Assembly (NCBI RefSeq): GCF_008039565.1
Contig: NZ_VDUX01000003.1
Location: 310,001 to 374,000 of the forward strand
Source of the DNA: Aeromicrobium terrae
GTDB taxonomy: Bacteria; Actinomycetota; Actinomycetes; Propionibacteriales; Nocardioidaceae
DNA length: 64,000 bases
Direction of reading: 5' to 3'
In this document: positions 41,359 through 50,144 of the stretch, one piece after another
Numbering within the stretch: position 1 is the stretch's first letter
How the letters are laid out: each line of letters opens with the position of its first letter
Notes under the pieces: model-generated
Told to the model about the DNA's origin: nothing
Database searches by the model: none
What the model saw: only the letters and a program-made list of their open reading frames with translations
Made by a program: the position numbers and the translations under genes

Positions 41359-42778
41359 GCGTCAGCGCGCCGTAGCCCGCGATGAGGCCGACGACCACGG
41401 CGAGCACGCCGTAGGTGATCCGCTCGCCGTGGAAGAACGACGCCACCAGGCTGTCGCTCCACGCCCCGGCGGGCAGGCTGGTCGTGACCAGGGCGGCGAT
41501 CATCGTGCCGATGACGGCGGTCCCGACGCTCGTGCCGACCTCCTGGGCGGTGTCGTTCAGGGCCGCGGCGATCGACGTGCGGTTGCTCGGCATCGCGTCG
41601 ACGAGCGCGACGGCGCAGATCGTCATGACCGTCCGCAGGCCGACCGTCATCAGGACCATGCTCGCGGCGATGGCGCCGTAGCCGTGGTCGACGCCCCAGG
41701 ACATCCCGCCCAGCGCCGCGGCCAGGAAGCCGGCCCCGACGAGGCAGGCGATCCGGTGGCCGTACGTCTTCGCCAGCCACTCGGCCACCGGCGTCGCGAC
41801 GATCATCGTGCCGATCATCGGCAGGTTGGCCAGGCCGGCCTCCATCGGGCTCCAGCCGTAGGCGTACTGGAAGTGCAGGATCAGGCCGAACATCACGCTG
41901 GCCATCGCGATCGACATGCCGACCTGGGCGATGGCGGCGCCGCGGACGGTGCCGTTCGAGAAGACCGACAGGTCGAGCATCGGTGACGCGGCACGACGCT
42001 CGCGCTGCACAAACGCCACGCCGGCGGCGAGCGCGCCGAGGATCGACGAGATCGTCAGCGCGGACAGCCAGCCGTGCTCGACGCCGCTCGTCATCGCGTA
42101 GCAGGCGAGACCGATCGTGGCGATGCTCAGGGCGGCGCCGGGCAGGTCGGGCGCGTCGTCGGTCAGGTCGTCCGGGTGGTCGGCCGGCACGCCGAGACGG
42201 ACGCCGATCCAGGCGATCAGCGCGATCGGGGCGTTGATCACGAGCAGCCACTCCCAGCGGACGTGCGCCAGCGCGCTGCCACCGAGCACCGGGCCGAGGA
42301 TGAAGCCGGACATGCCGACGATGATCATCACGGTGATGGCGCGCATGCGGAGCTTCTGGTCGTCGAACAACCGGAAGACGAGGGAGTTGGTGATCGGCGC
42401 CATCGCAGCTGCCGCGACGCCGAGGGCGGCGCGCAGGCCGATGAGCTCGCCGGCGCTGCTGACGAAGACGACGCAGAGGCTCAGCGTGCCGAACACGGCG
42501 AGGCCGACGAGCAGCACCCGCCGCCGGCCGAGGCGGTCGGCCAACGAACCGGCGGTCAGCAGGAGGCCGCCGAACGTCAGGGCGTAGGCGCCGGTGACCC
42601 ACTGGAGGGCGGTCGTGCCCGCGCCGAGATCGCGGCCGATGGTGGGCAGCGCGATGATCAGCAGGGTGTTGTCGACCATCTCGACGAAGAAGGCCATGCA
42701 GAGGGCGGCCAGGGGGATCCAGGCCGCGCGCAGCGAGGTGTAGCTGCGGGTCTGAGGTGGGATCACGGTGGTGGTCAT
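41309..42778 (-). CDS. MFS drug efflux transporter (DHA2/EmrB-QacA type)
   Basis: A 489-residue, 14-helix pump: AAWIPLAALCMAFFVEMVDNTLLIIALPTIGRDLGAGTTALQWVTGAYALTFGGLLLTAGSLADRLGRRRVLLVGLAVFG, with motif C in the fifth helix (GVAAAAMAPITNSLVF) and GMSGFILGPVLGGSAL. Exports hydrophobic drugs or metabolites with protons. Start at 42778; the frame extends 126 nt upstream through the operator region and is rejected. Overlaps the SnoaL gene by 50 bp at the 3' end. Confidence 0.92.
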   Translation of the reverse strand: MTTTVIPPQTRSYTSLRAAWIPLAALCMAFFVEMVDNTLLIIALPTIGRDLGAGTTALQWVTGAYALTFGGLLLTAGSLADRLGRRRVLLVGLAVFGTLSLCVVFVSSAGELIGLRAALGVAAAAMAPITNSLVFRLFDDQKLRMRAITVMIIVGMSGFILGPVLGGSALAHVRWEWLLVINAPIALIAWIGVRLGVPADHPDDLTDDAPDLPGAALSIATIGLACYAMTSGVEHGWLSALTISSILGALAAGVAFVQRERRAASPMLDLSVFSNGTVRGAAIAQVGMSIAMASVMFGLILHFQYAYGWSPMEAGLANLPMIGTMIVATPVAEWLAKTYGHRIACLVGAGFLAAALGGMSWGVDHGYGAIAASMVLMTVGLRTVMTICAVALVDAMPSNRTSIAAALNDTAQEVGTSVGTAVIGTMIAALVTTSLPAGAWSDSLVASFFHGERITYGVLAVVVGLIAGYGALTLTDSHSVEEPSGSPEG

Positions 42779-42799
42779 GCTCACCACGATGCGGGGCGA

Positions 42800-42870
42800 C
42801 GCTGGCAGGGCGCTGTCATCGCGCTGGCACGTCCGGCCCGCGCTGACAGCGCAATCGGCCGCGATGACAG
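42800..42870. promoter_or_regulatory. Half-site-rich operator between MFS and PhaC-like genes
   Basis: CTGTCATCGCG (42813-42823) and CGCGATGACAG (42860-42870) form an 11-bp inverted repeat 36 bp apart, and GCGCTGGCA/GCGCTGACAG half-sites lie between and before them. The region separates divergent genes; no regulator gene is adjacent. Confidence 0.65.
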
Positions 42871-42882
42871 TCGAACGTGGTC

Positions 42883-42888
42883 CACAAT
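42883..42888 (+). promoter_or_regulatory. -10 element, leaderless promoter of PhaC-like gene
   Basis: CACAAT ends 6 nt before the ATG at 42895. Confidence 0.5.
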
Positions 42889-42894
42889 GCACGG

Positions 42895-43992
42895 ATGACG
42901 ACACCCGACGAGGTGGCGAGCCCCTCGTTCCTGAAGCGTCCGCTGGAGGTCCGTCGGCAGGCCGTGGTCAACCTGTACGACTTCCTCGTCCGCGGCGGTC
43001 TCGCCGACACGACGCGCACGCCGTCGGAGGTCATCGACACCGGTCGCACGCGCGAGCTGCACCGCTACGAGAAGGCCAAGGGCGTCCGGTCCAAGGGCCT
43101 GCCGGTCCTGCTCGTGCCACCGCTCGGATCGCAGGCCGCGTGCTTCGACCTGCGCCGCGGGCTCTCGCTCGCCGAGGACTTCGTCAACCGCGGCCGCCCG
43201 ACCTACCTCGTCGACTACGGCCCGCTCGACGGCGAGGACCGCAAGCTCGGCATCGAGCACTTCATCAACGACGTCCTCCCGCCGGCGATCGCGAAGGTCT
43301 CGGCCGACGCGGGCGACCGGCCGGTGCACCTCGTCGGCTGGTGCATGGGCGGCCTGATCGCGACCGGCGCCACCGCCGTCCACGACGACCTCCCCGTGAA
43401 GACGCTCGGCATGGTCGCCAGCCCGTTCGACCTCTCGCAGAACCCCATGCTCAAGCCGATCCGGTCCATCTCCCGGTTCACCGGCGGGCAGATCCTCGGC
43501 ACCGGCTTCAAGGCGATGGGCTCCGTGCCGCCCGTGCTCGTCAGCCTCGGGTTCAAGGCGACGGCGATCCCGACCTACCTGAAGAAACCGCGCACGCTCT
43601 GGAACCACCGCGACGACCGCGAGTTCCTCGCTCAGATCGAGGCCGTCGACAGGATCATGAACAACATGTTCGCCTACCCCGGGCGCGCGACTCTGCAGGC
43701 GTACCACCGGCTCGCGGTCCGCAACGAGCTCGCGTCGGGCAAGGTGCAGGGCCCGAACAAGCTCGTCGACCTCGCGAACATCCGGGTGCCCGTCATGAAC
43801 GTCGCCGGCGAGACCGACGTGCTCGTCCCGCCGGCGGCTGCGCACCACGTCGGCAAGCTCGTGCCGAGCTCCCCCGACGTCCGCCTGCCGCTCGCGCCGG
43901 GCGGCCACCTCGGCGTTCTCACCGGCACCAAGGCGCCGGCCACCACCTGGACGCACCTCAACGAGATGCTCACGAAGTACGACCGGAGGTAG
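42895..43992 (+). CDS. PhaC-like alpha/beta hydrolase (Cys nucleophile)
   Basis: A 365-residue alpha/beta-hydrolase. The nucleophile elbow is HLVGWCMGGL, with Cys in place of Ser as in polyhydroxyalkanoate synthases; the Asp is in GETDVLVPP and the His in GGHLGVLTG. The N-terminus (RPLEVRRQAVVNLYDFLVRGGL) and LPVLLVPPLGSQAACFDLRRGLSLAEDFVNRGRPTYLVDYGPL match the PhaC domain. Full-length but short for PhaC, and no phasin, PhaE/PhaR or phaAB gene adjoins it, so it may be a polyester synthase-like acyltransferase. The methyltransferase gene follows after 4 nt. Confidence 0.85.
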   Translation: MTTPDEVASPSFLKRPLEVRRQAVVNLYDFLVRGGLADTTRTPSEVIDTGRTRELHRYEKAKGVRSKGLPVLLVPPLGSQAACFDLRRGLSLAEDFVNRGRPTYLVDYGPLDGEDRKLGIEHFINDVLPPAIAKVSADAGDRPVHLVGWCMGGLIATGATAVHDDLPVKTLGMVASPFDLSQNPMLKPIRSISRFTGGQILGTGFKAMGSVPPVLVSLGFKATAIPTYLKKPRTLWNHRDDREFLAQIEAVDRIMNNMFAYPGRATLQAYHRLAVRNELASGKVQGPNKLVDLANIRVPVMNVAGETDVLVPPAAAHHVGKLVPSSPDVRLPLAPGGHLGVLTGTKAPATTWTHLNEMLTKYDRR

Positions 43993-43996
43993 CGCC

Positions 43997-44809
43997 ATGC
44001 CCGAGAGCGACAGCGTCTTCACCGGGTCGATCCCGCACGTCTACGAGCGCCTGATGGTGCCGATGATCTTCGCCGAGCCGGCGGACTCGCTCGCGGAGAT
44101 CGTCGCGGCCCGGCGACCCGGGCGGATCCTCGAGACCGCCGCCGGCACCGGCGTCGTCACCCGCCGGCTGCTCGCCGCGTGCCCGGACGCCGAGATCGTC
44201 GCCACGGACCTCAACCAGCCGATGCTCGACCGGGCCGCCGAGCTCATCGGCGACGAGCCGCGGGTCACCTATCAGCAGGCGGACGCGCTCGACCTGCCGT
44301 TCGACGACGCGTCGTTCGACGTCGTCACCTGCCAGTTCGGTGTGATGTTCTTCCCGGACCGCCGAGGCGGGTTCCGCGAGGCGGGCCGCGTGCTGCGGCC
44401 CGGCGGCGCGTTCGTCTTCAACACCTGGGACAGCTTCGCCACCAACGACTTCGCCCGGATCATCGCCGCGGCCCTCAACCGCGTCGCTCCTGGACCACCG
44501 CTCGACTTCATGGAGCGCACCCCGCACGGCTACTTCGACCTCGCCCGCATCCGCGACGACGTCGAGGCGGCCGGGCTGCGGATCGAGTCGCTCGAGCCGG
44601 TGATGGGCACGAGCACCGCCGAGGTGGGCGACGCGGCTGCCGCGTACTGCCAGGGCACCCCGTGGCGCGCCGAGGTCGAGGCGCTGTCCGGCCTCAGCCT
44701 CGAGGACGCCACCGCCGTCGCCCGAGACGCCCTCGTCGCGGAGTACGGCGAGGGCGAGATCTCGGGCCGGACGGGGTGGTTCGAGGTCGTCGCGGTCCCG
44801 GAGACCTAG
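43997..44809 (+). CDS. Class I SAM-dependent methyltransferase
   Basis: A 270-residue UbiE/COQ5-type methyltransferase: motif I GRILETAAGTGVVTRRLLAACPDAEIVATDLNQPML, then VTYQQADALDLPFDDASFDVVTCQFGVMFFPD and REAGRVLRPGGAFVFNTWDS. Acceptor unknown. GGAGGTAGCGCC precedes the ATG and the gene follows the PhaC-like stop by 4 nt, so they form an operon. Its TAG stop lies in a CTAG that is one end of the MITE. Confidence 0.9.
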   Translation: MPESDSVFTGSIPHVYERLMVPMIFAEPADSLAEIVAARRPGRILETAAGTGVVTRRLLAACPDAEIVATDLNQPMLDRAAELIGDEPRVTYQQADALDLPFDDASFDVVTCQFGVMFFPDRRGGFREAGRVLRPGGAFVFNTWDSFATNDFARIIAAALNRVAPGPPLDFMERTPHGYFDLARIRDDVEAAGLRIESLEPVMGTSTAEVGDAAAAYCQGTPWRAEVEALSGLSLEDATAVARDALVAEYGEGEISGRTGWFEVVAVPET

Positions 44810-44974
44810 GGCATGTCTGGTAAACCCGCGCAGTCGATCCGGGCGTCATCCGCGCCCGGCTGACGAGGCCGAGGTCCGAAGCCATACCGGGGTTGTCTTG
44901 CGAGGGCCGAGAACGATGTCAGCCGGGATGCGGGGGCGTTCGGGCGGCGCGGGGGTTTGCCAGACATGCCCTAG
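44806..44974. mobile_element. MITE-like element in a shared CTAG stop site
   Basis: Terminal inverted repeats GGCATGTCTGGTAAACCC (44810-44827) and GGCATGTCTGGCAAACCC (reverse of 44953-44970, one mismatch) bound a 161-bp element with no ORF, flanked on each side by CTAG (44806-44809, 44971-44974), the likely duplicated target. The two flanking CTAGs supply the stop codon of the methyltransferase on each side. The ends and CTAG target resemble IS5/IS427-group elements; a transposase source is not in the window. Confidence 0.8.
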
Positions 44975-45840
44975 GGGCGGGTGCCGGAGACGACGAGCAT
45001 CTCGCAGGGTCCGACGAAGCCGTTCTCGTCCTCGAACTGCGCGAGCGTCTCCTCGATCTCCCGCCAGGCCGCGTCGCGCTGGTCCTGGCCGACGCCGGAC
45101 AGCATCTGGTGCAGTGCGCCGAACGACTCGTACTCGAACCGGACGCACTCGGCGGCGCTCTCCATGCGCACCGGCGACGGGACGGCGGTCACGGTCACGT
45201 CCACGAGCCCAGCCTGGGTGAACGCCGCCTCCGCGACACCGTCGCCGCTCAGGCTGAACGGGCCGGGCATGCCGGGTCCGGGAGCCGGCAGCTCCGCGAT
45301 CCGGCGGATGATGCCGACCGGCAGCGAGAAGAACGTGTTGAGGTCGGGCGTCGAGTAGACGATCGACGAGACCCGGCCGCCCGGGCGCACGACCCGGCAG
45401 ATCTCCGACAGCGCCTGCTGCTGGTTCGGGAAGTAGATCAGGCCGACGCGGGAGATGGCCGCGTCGAAGCTCGCGTCGGGGATCCCGCTGAGGTCCTCGC
45501 CGTCCGCCTCGCGAGTGGTGACGTTCGTCAGGCCGGCCTCGGTCGCCACGCTGTGCGCGAACTCGAGGATGGCCGGCGAGATGTCGGTGGCCAGCACGTG
45601 GCCGGTCGGGCCGACACGTCGTGCGGCGACGAGGGTCTGGCCGCCGGCGCCGGCGGCGACGTCGATCACGCGGGTGCCGGGCTCCAGGTGACAGTCGTCG
45701 AGCATCGTCTCGGTGGCGGCGCCGAGCCAGCGCTCGATCGCGGGGTTCCAGCGGTGCCACGCCTCGGCGGCCTCCTCCCACTGGGCTCGGGTCGTGGACT
45801 TGAAGGCGACGGGGTCGAAGGTCGGTGTGGTGCTCATCAT
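44971..45840 (-). CDS. Class I SAM-dependent methyltransferase
   Basis: A 289-residue UbiE-like methyltransferase: GTRVIDVAAGAGGQTLVAARRVGPTGHVLATDISPAILEFA, then READGEDLSGIPDASFDAAISRVGLIYFPNQQQALSEICRVVRPGGRVSSIVYSTPDLN. Not closely similar to the convergent methyltransferase beyond the core fold. GAGGAGAAC precedes two ATGs; 45840 is used. Divergent from an HxlR gene, which probably controls it. Its stop codon is the right CTAG of the MITE. Confidence 0.9.
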   Translation of the reverse strand: MMSTTPTFDPVAFKSTTRAQWEEAAEAWHRWNPAIERWLGAATETMLDDCHLEPGTRVIDVAAGAGGQTLVAARRVGPTGHVLATDISPAILEFAHSVATEAGLTNVTTREADGEDLSGIPDASFDAAISRVGLIYFPNQQQALSEICRVVRPGGRVSSIVYSTPDLNTFFSLPVGIIRRIAELPAPGPGMPGPFSLSGDGVAEAAFTQAGLVDVTVTAVPSPVRMESAAECVRFEYESFGALHQMLSGVGQDQRDAAWREIEETLAQFEDENGFVGPCEMLVVSGTRP

Positions 45841-45940
45841 GTTCTCCTCGGTCAGGTGGTGGCTTCCAGCGTCGAAGCTGCCTGGAAAACCAGCCAGGAC
45901 TAGTTCTGGACCGAGGCGGGACAAATACTGGACCGCGCCC

Positions 45941-45946
45941 CACACT
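45941..45946 (+). promoter_or_regulatory. -10 element, leaderless promoter of HxlR gene
   Basis: CACACT ends 6 nt before the ATG at 45953; two CTGGACCG direct repeats (about 45906-45913 and 45928-45935) just upstream may be the operator. Confidence 0.5.
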
Positions 45947-45952
45947 GTGGTG

Positions 45953-46645
45953 ATGAAGGACTACGCGCAGTACTGCCCGGTCGCGCTGGCGAGCTCTGTC
46001 ATCGCCGAGCGCTGGACCCCGCTGATCATCCGCGAGCTGGTCATCGGCGGGCGTCGCTTCAACGAGATCGACCGCGGTCTGCCCGGCATCTCACGGTCCC
46101 TCCTCAAGCAGCGCCTCGACCACCTGGAGCGCAAGGGCGTCGTCGAGCGCGTGCAGCTGCCGACCGGCCACGAGTACCACCTCACCCCGGCCGGTCGCGA
46201 CCTCGAGGGCGTCATCATGGCCGTCGGCGAGTGGGCGGTGCGCTGGATGTTCAGCGAGCCGGAGCCGCGCGAGGTGGACCCGGTGACCCTCACCTGGTGG
46301 ATGTCACGGCGGCTCGTCACCGAGGCGCTGCCGGAACGTCGCGTCGTCCTGCAGTTCGACTACACCGGAGTCGACCCCACCCGCATCTGGCTGGTCATCG
46401 AGCGCCGCGAGCCGTCGGTCTGCACCGATCCCCCGGGCTTCGACTCCGACGTCGTCCTGACCACGGAGCCCGTCGCCCTCATGCGCGTCTTCTCCGGCAT
46501 CACCACGTACGCCGACGCCCGCAAGACCGACGCCCTGACCGTCGCCGGTCCCCCGGGCCTGACCCGCGACCTGCCGCACTGGTTCGCCTGGAGCCCCTTC
46601 GCCCCCGCCGTCCGCGAGCGCCTCAAGACCGGCGCTCCGAGCTGA
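45953..46645 (+). CDS. HxlR-family regulator with C-terminal extension
   Basis: A 230-residue regulator: HxlR core DYAQYCPVALASSVIAERWTPLIIRELVIGGRRFNEIDRGLPGISRSLLKQRLDHLERKGVVERVQLPTGHEYHLTPAGRDL (1-95), then a 120-residue extension with a possible ligand domain (VVLQFDYTGVDPTRIWLVIERREPSVCTDPPGFDSDVVL). Divergent from the methyltransferase gene. CTGGACCG direct repeats lie upstream. Confidence 0.88.
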   Translation: MKDYAQYCPVALASSVIAERWTPLIIRELVIGGRRFNEIDRGLPGISRSLLKQRLDHLERKGVVERVQLPTGHEYHLTPAGRDLEGVIMAVGEWAVRWMFSEPEPREVDPVTLTWWMSRRLVTEALPERRVVLQFDYTGVDPTRIWLVIERREPSVCTDPPGFDSDVVLTTEPVALMRVFSGITTYADARKTDALTVAGPPGLTRDLPHWFAWSPFAPAVRERLKTGAPS

Positions 46646-46661
46646 CCCTTCTTCGCTTCGA

Positions 46662-49562
46662 CTACTTCTTCAGGGCGTCCTGGGCCTTCTCGATCAGGTC
46701 GTTCATCTGGTTGATCTTGGACTGGTACGTCGCGAGGTCGCCCTTCTTGAGGGCGTCCTGGGCGTCGTTGTACGCCTTCGACGCGTCCGCGAGGTACTGG
46801 CTCGTGGTCTTGGCCTTCGAGTCGCCCGTGTCGTCACCCGACGACGGGGGCGGCGCCGCGCCGGAGTCGTCCGTCGGCGCGCTGCCCGGTTCGAGCCCGA
46901 GCGCGACGCGCAGGGCCTCGTCGAGCGTCTGGCCGAAGCCGACGTCCTCGCCGAACGTGGCCGCCACGAACTGCAGCACCGGGTAGGTGCCCTCCGCGGC
47001 CGAACGTCTGATGTACACGGGCTGGACGTACAGGAGGCCGTCGCCGACCGGCAGGGTCAGCAGGTTGCCGTTCAGCACCTGGGCGTCGGACTGCCGGAAC
47101 TGCAGGAGGGCCTGGGTCACCCCCTTGTCGGAGCTGAACCGGTTCGCGATCTGGCTCGGGCCGTCGAGCTGGGTGTCGCTCGGCAGCTGCAGGATCTGCA
47201 TCGTGCCGTAGTCCGACGACGTCGCCTCGGAGTTCACCGACACGAACGACGCCAGGTTCTGGCGGCTGTTCGGCAGGTAGACCGTCGTCAGGGAGAACTT
47301 CGGATCGGTCTCGCCGGGCCGCGCCACCGTCAGGTAGTACGGCGGCTGCAGCGAGCTCGACGAGCCCGCCGGGTCCTCCGGCACCTTCCAGCGCTCGCCG
47401 CCCTCGTAGAACGTCTGGGCGTCGGTGACGTGGTACTCGCGGAGGATGTACCGCTGCACCTTGAACAGGTCGACCGGGTAGCGCAGGTGCTCCATCAGCG
47501 ACTGCTTGATCTCGCTCTTGGGCGTCACGACGTCCGGGAAGACCTTCATCCAGGTCTTGAGCACCGGGTCCTTCGTGTCCCACTGGTAGAGCTTCACGGT
47601 GCCGTCGTAGGCGTCGACGACGGCCTTGACGGAGTTGCGCATGTAGTTGACCTGGTCGGTCGGCAGGGCGGCCTGCGACTGGCCCTGCGTCAGCGTGTCG
47701 TCCGTGGCCTCGCGCAGCGAGCTGTGCTGGGAGTACGGGTAGGAGTTGCTGGTGGTGTACGCGTCGACGATCCACACGACGCGGCCGTCCACGACCGCCG
47801 GGTACGTGTCGCCGTCGACCGTGAGCCACGGCGCCACCTTCTTGACCCGGTCGCGCGGCTGGCGGTCGTAGAGGATCTTCGACGACGAGTTCACGCGGCT
47901 GGACAGGAAGATGTTCGGCTCGGCGAACTTGAACGTGTAGAGCAGCTTGTTGAAGACGTTGCCGATCGGCACGCCGCCCTTGCCGTCGTACGTGTTCTGC
48001 GTGGCGTTGGCCTTCGGGTCGTCGCCGGACTCACCGCCGCGCGGGATGTCGACCTCCACCGGCGCCTTGCCCTTGGGCTGTCCGACGATCGAGTACGACG
48101 GCGTCTTCTCGCCGAAGTAGATGCGCGGCGGGGTGGTGAGCTTGAGGTCGCCGACCGGCGGGATGTCCTTCTCGACCCAGACCGGCTCGCCCTGCGACCC
48201 GCGCTTGTTGCCGCGGGCGGCGATGACGCCGTAGCCGTGGGTGTACACGGTGTGGTCGTTGGCCCAGTTGCGCTGGGAGTCCTGCAGGCCGTCGAGGTTG
48301 ATCTCGCGCGCGGCGATGATGATGTCCTGCGGCTGGTTGGTGCCGTCGAGCTTGTAGCGGTCGACGTCGAGCGTGTCCTGCACCGTGTAGTAGCCGCGCA
48401 CCTGCTGCAGCTGCTCGAACGCCGGCGCGATGAGCGTGGGGTCGAGGAGGCGCGTGCTGACGCGGGACTCCGCCGACTTGGTGAGCTCGGACGGGGTCAG
48501 CGAGGTCTTGGCGGTGTACTGCTCCACCTTGGTGTCGGCCACCCCGTACGCGTCGCGTGTCGCCTCGATGTTGCGCGCGATGTACGGGCCCTCCTTGTCC
48601 GGCTCCGACGGCTTGACCTGGAAGGACTGCATCACGAACGGCCAGATGCCGCCGATCAGGATGGACGTCAGGAGGAGCAGGCCGAGGCTGATGGCCGGCA
48701 GGACCCAGGAGCGGATGACGGCCGCGGCGAACAGCAGCAGCGCGCACACGATCGCGATGCCGATGAGGATGTTGCGGGCCGGGATGCGCGCGTGGGCGTC
48801 GGTGTAGCCGATGCCGTCGAACAGCGACGACGAGCCGACCGCGAGGCCGAACCGGTCGAGCCAGTACGAGAGCGCCCGCAGCAGGACGCCGATGCCGATC
48901 AGGATCGACAGGTGCACCTGGGCGGCGCGGGTGAAGGACGGGCCGCGGCCGGCGAATCGGATGCCTCCGAACACGTAGTGCATGAACACCGTGGCCAGCA
49001 CCGCGATCACGATCATCGCGAACGAGAACGACGTCAGGAACCGCAGCCACGGGTAGTCGAAGACGTAGAAGCCGATGTCCTTGTGGAACTGCGGGTCCTT
49101 CTGGCCGAACGACGTGCCGTGCGCCCACATCTGGTACGTGTCCCAGTGGCTGGCGGCGACCGAGCCGGCGAACGCGGTGAGCACCACGCCGAGCACGATG
49201 AGCACCGGCCGGATGATCGGGCCGAGCGTCTGGCGGTACCGGGCGGCGGGGTCGTCGTTGCGGGCCGGCAGGCCGGACGGCCGCAGTCGCCACGCGAGGT
49301 AGACGTTGCCGACGACGAACGCGCCGAACAGCACGCCCATCACGACGAAGAGCACGGTCCGGGTGACCAGGACCGTGGTGAAGACGCCGGAGTAGTCGAC
49401 GGACTTGAACCAGAGGCGGTCGGTCCAGACGCTGGTAAAGATCGAGCCCAGGAACATCAGCACGGCGAGCGTGATCAAGGTGGGCACGAGCACCTTGCGC
49501 CGCCGGTCCACTCCGCCGGAGGGCTCGGGTCGGTTCCGCGGGGTGCCGAAGATGTCGCTCAC
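46662..49562 (-). CDS. UPF0182 family membrane protein
   Basis: A 966-residue member of UPF0182 (Rv3193c-like). Seven helices lie within the first 330 residues (KVLVPTLITLAVLMFLGSIF, VLVTRTVLFVVMGVLFGAFVVGNVYLAWRL, and so on), followed by a large extracytoplasmic domain of about 550 residues and an acidic tail (SAPTDDSGAAPPPSSGDDTGDS) with a coiled segment NDAQDALKKGDLATYQSKINQMNDLIEKAQ. Function is unknown; conserved in actinobacteria. GTG start with CAGGAGCCCC. Convergent with the HxlR gene; the shared-block order matches the tuberculosis neighbourhood. Confidence 0.92.
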   Translation of the reverse strand: MSDIFGTPRNRPEPSGGVDRRRKVLVPTLITLAVLMFLGSIFTSVWTDRLWFKSVDYSGVFTTVLVTRTVLFVVMGVLFGAFVVGNVYLAWRLRPSGLPARNDDPAARYRQTLGPIIRPVLIVLGVVLTAFAGSVAASHWDTYQMWAHGTSFGQKDPQFHKDIGFYVFDYPWLRFLTSFSFAMIVIAVLATVFMHYVFGGIRFAGRGPSFTRAAQVHLSILIGIGVLLRALSYWLDRFGLAVGSSSLFDGIGYTDAHARIPARNILIGIAIVCALLLFAAAVIRSWVLPAISLGLLLLTSILIGGIWPFVMQSFQVKPSEPDKEGPYIARNIEATRDAYGVADTKVEQYTAKTSLTPSELTKSAESRVSTRLLDPTLIAPAFEQLQQVRGYYTVQDTLDVDRYKLDGTNQPQDIIIAAREINLDGLQDSQRNWANDHTVYTHGYGVIAARGNKRGSQGEPVWVEKDIPPVGDLKLTTPPRIYFGEKTPSYSIVGQPKGKAPVEVDIPRGGESGDDPKANATQNTYDGKGGVPIGNVFNKLLYTFKFAEPNIFLSSRVNSSSKILYDRQPRDRVKKVAPWLTVDGDTYPAVVDGRVVWIVDAYTTSNSYPYSQHSSLREATDDTLTQGQSQAALPTDQVNYMRNSVKAVVDAYDGTVKLYQWDTKDPVLKTWMKVFPDVVTPKSEIKQSLMEHLRYPVDLFKVQRYILREYHVTDAQTFYEGGERWKVPEDPAGSSSSLQPPYYLTVARPGETDPKFSLTTVYLPNSRQNLASFVSVNSEATSSDYGTMQILQLPSDTQLDGPSQIANRFSSDKGVTQALLQFRQSDAQVLNGNLLTLPVGDGLLYVQPVYIRRSAAEGTYPVLQFVAATFGEDVGFGQTLDEALRVALGLEPGSAPTDDSGAAPPPSSGDDTGDSKAKTTSQYLADASKAYNDAQDALKKGDLATYQSKINQMNDLIEKAQDALKK

Positions 49563-49598
49563 GGGGCTCCTGGTGACGGGCTCGCTGTGGCCATCAGC

Positions 49599-50144
49599 CT
49601 AGGACAAGGTGCGAAACAGGTGGTCGAGCAGGCCGGGAACCAGGTCCGGCCCCTCGAGCAGCGGGGCGTCCTCAGGCTCGCGGGCGCGCACGGCGCTGTG
49701 CCGTGATCCGTCGCGCGTGACGGCGGCGACGAGCCGCACCTCGCGCCGGTCCGGGTGTGCCGCGACGGCCTCCACGAGGGCGTCGGGGTCGTCGGGAAGG
49801 TCGTCCTCGGCTTCCGGCGGCAGCATCAGGCGCTCCACGACGGCGGCGCACCCGGCGACGGTCTCCGGCCAGGTGATGCCGGCCAGGAGCTCCTCCAGGT
49901 GCCGGTCGGACGGCAGCTCCTGCTCGATGGAGGTGAACCCGTCCGGGTGGTTCTCCAGCTGGGTGGCGAGGCGCTCGGCCAGGCTCGGCTCGGCCTCGAC
50001 GAGGTCGGCGGTGGGCACGAGCGCGTAGAGGCGCGCGGGCTGGTCCCAGCCATCCGCGCCGACGTGCGCCTCGACCTCGAGCGTCACCAGGCGCAGCGGC
50101 GTGCTCGGCAGCGGCTCCTTCGCCGACTCGGTGCCTATCGACAT
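49599..50144 (-). CDS. PPA1309 family protein
   Basis: A 181-residue conserved protein with motifs LRLVTLEVEAHVGADGWDQPARLYALVPTADLVEAEPSLAERL and SIEQELPSDRHLEELLAGITWPETVAGCAAVVERLMLPPEAE, characteristic of the PPA1309 family found next to UPF0182 and YlbL genes. Function is unknown. Its start overlaps the YlbL stop by about 10 nt. Confidence 0.87.
   Translation of the reverse strand: MSIGTESAKEPLPSTPLRLVTLEVEAHVGADGWDQPARLYALVPTADLVEAEPSLAERLATQLENHPDGFTSIEQELPSDRHLEELLAGITWPETVAGCAAVVERLMLPPEAEDDLPDDPDALVEAVAAHPDRREVRLVAAVTRDGSRHSAVRAREPEDAPLLEGPDLVPGLLDHLFRTLS

Noticed and set aside
47430..49706. 758-residue plus-strand ORF opposite the UPF0182 gene
   Set aside because: Low-complexity Arg/Val/Asp-rich product typical of antisense frames in high-GC DNA; the minus strand encodes a recognisable full-length family member.
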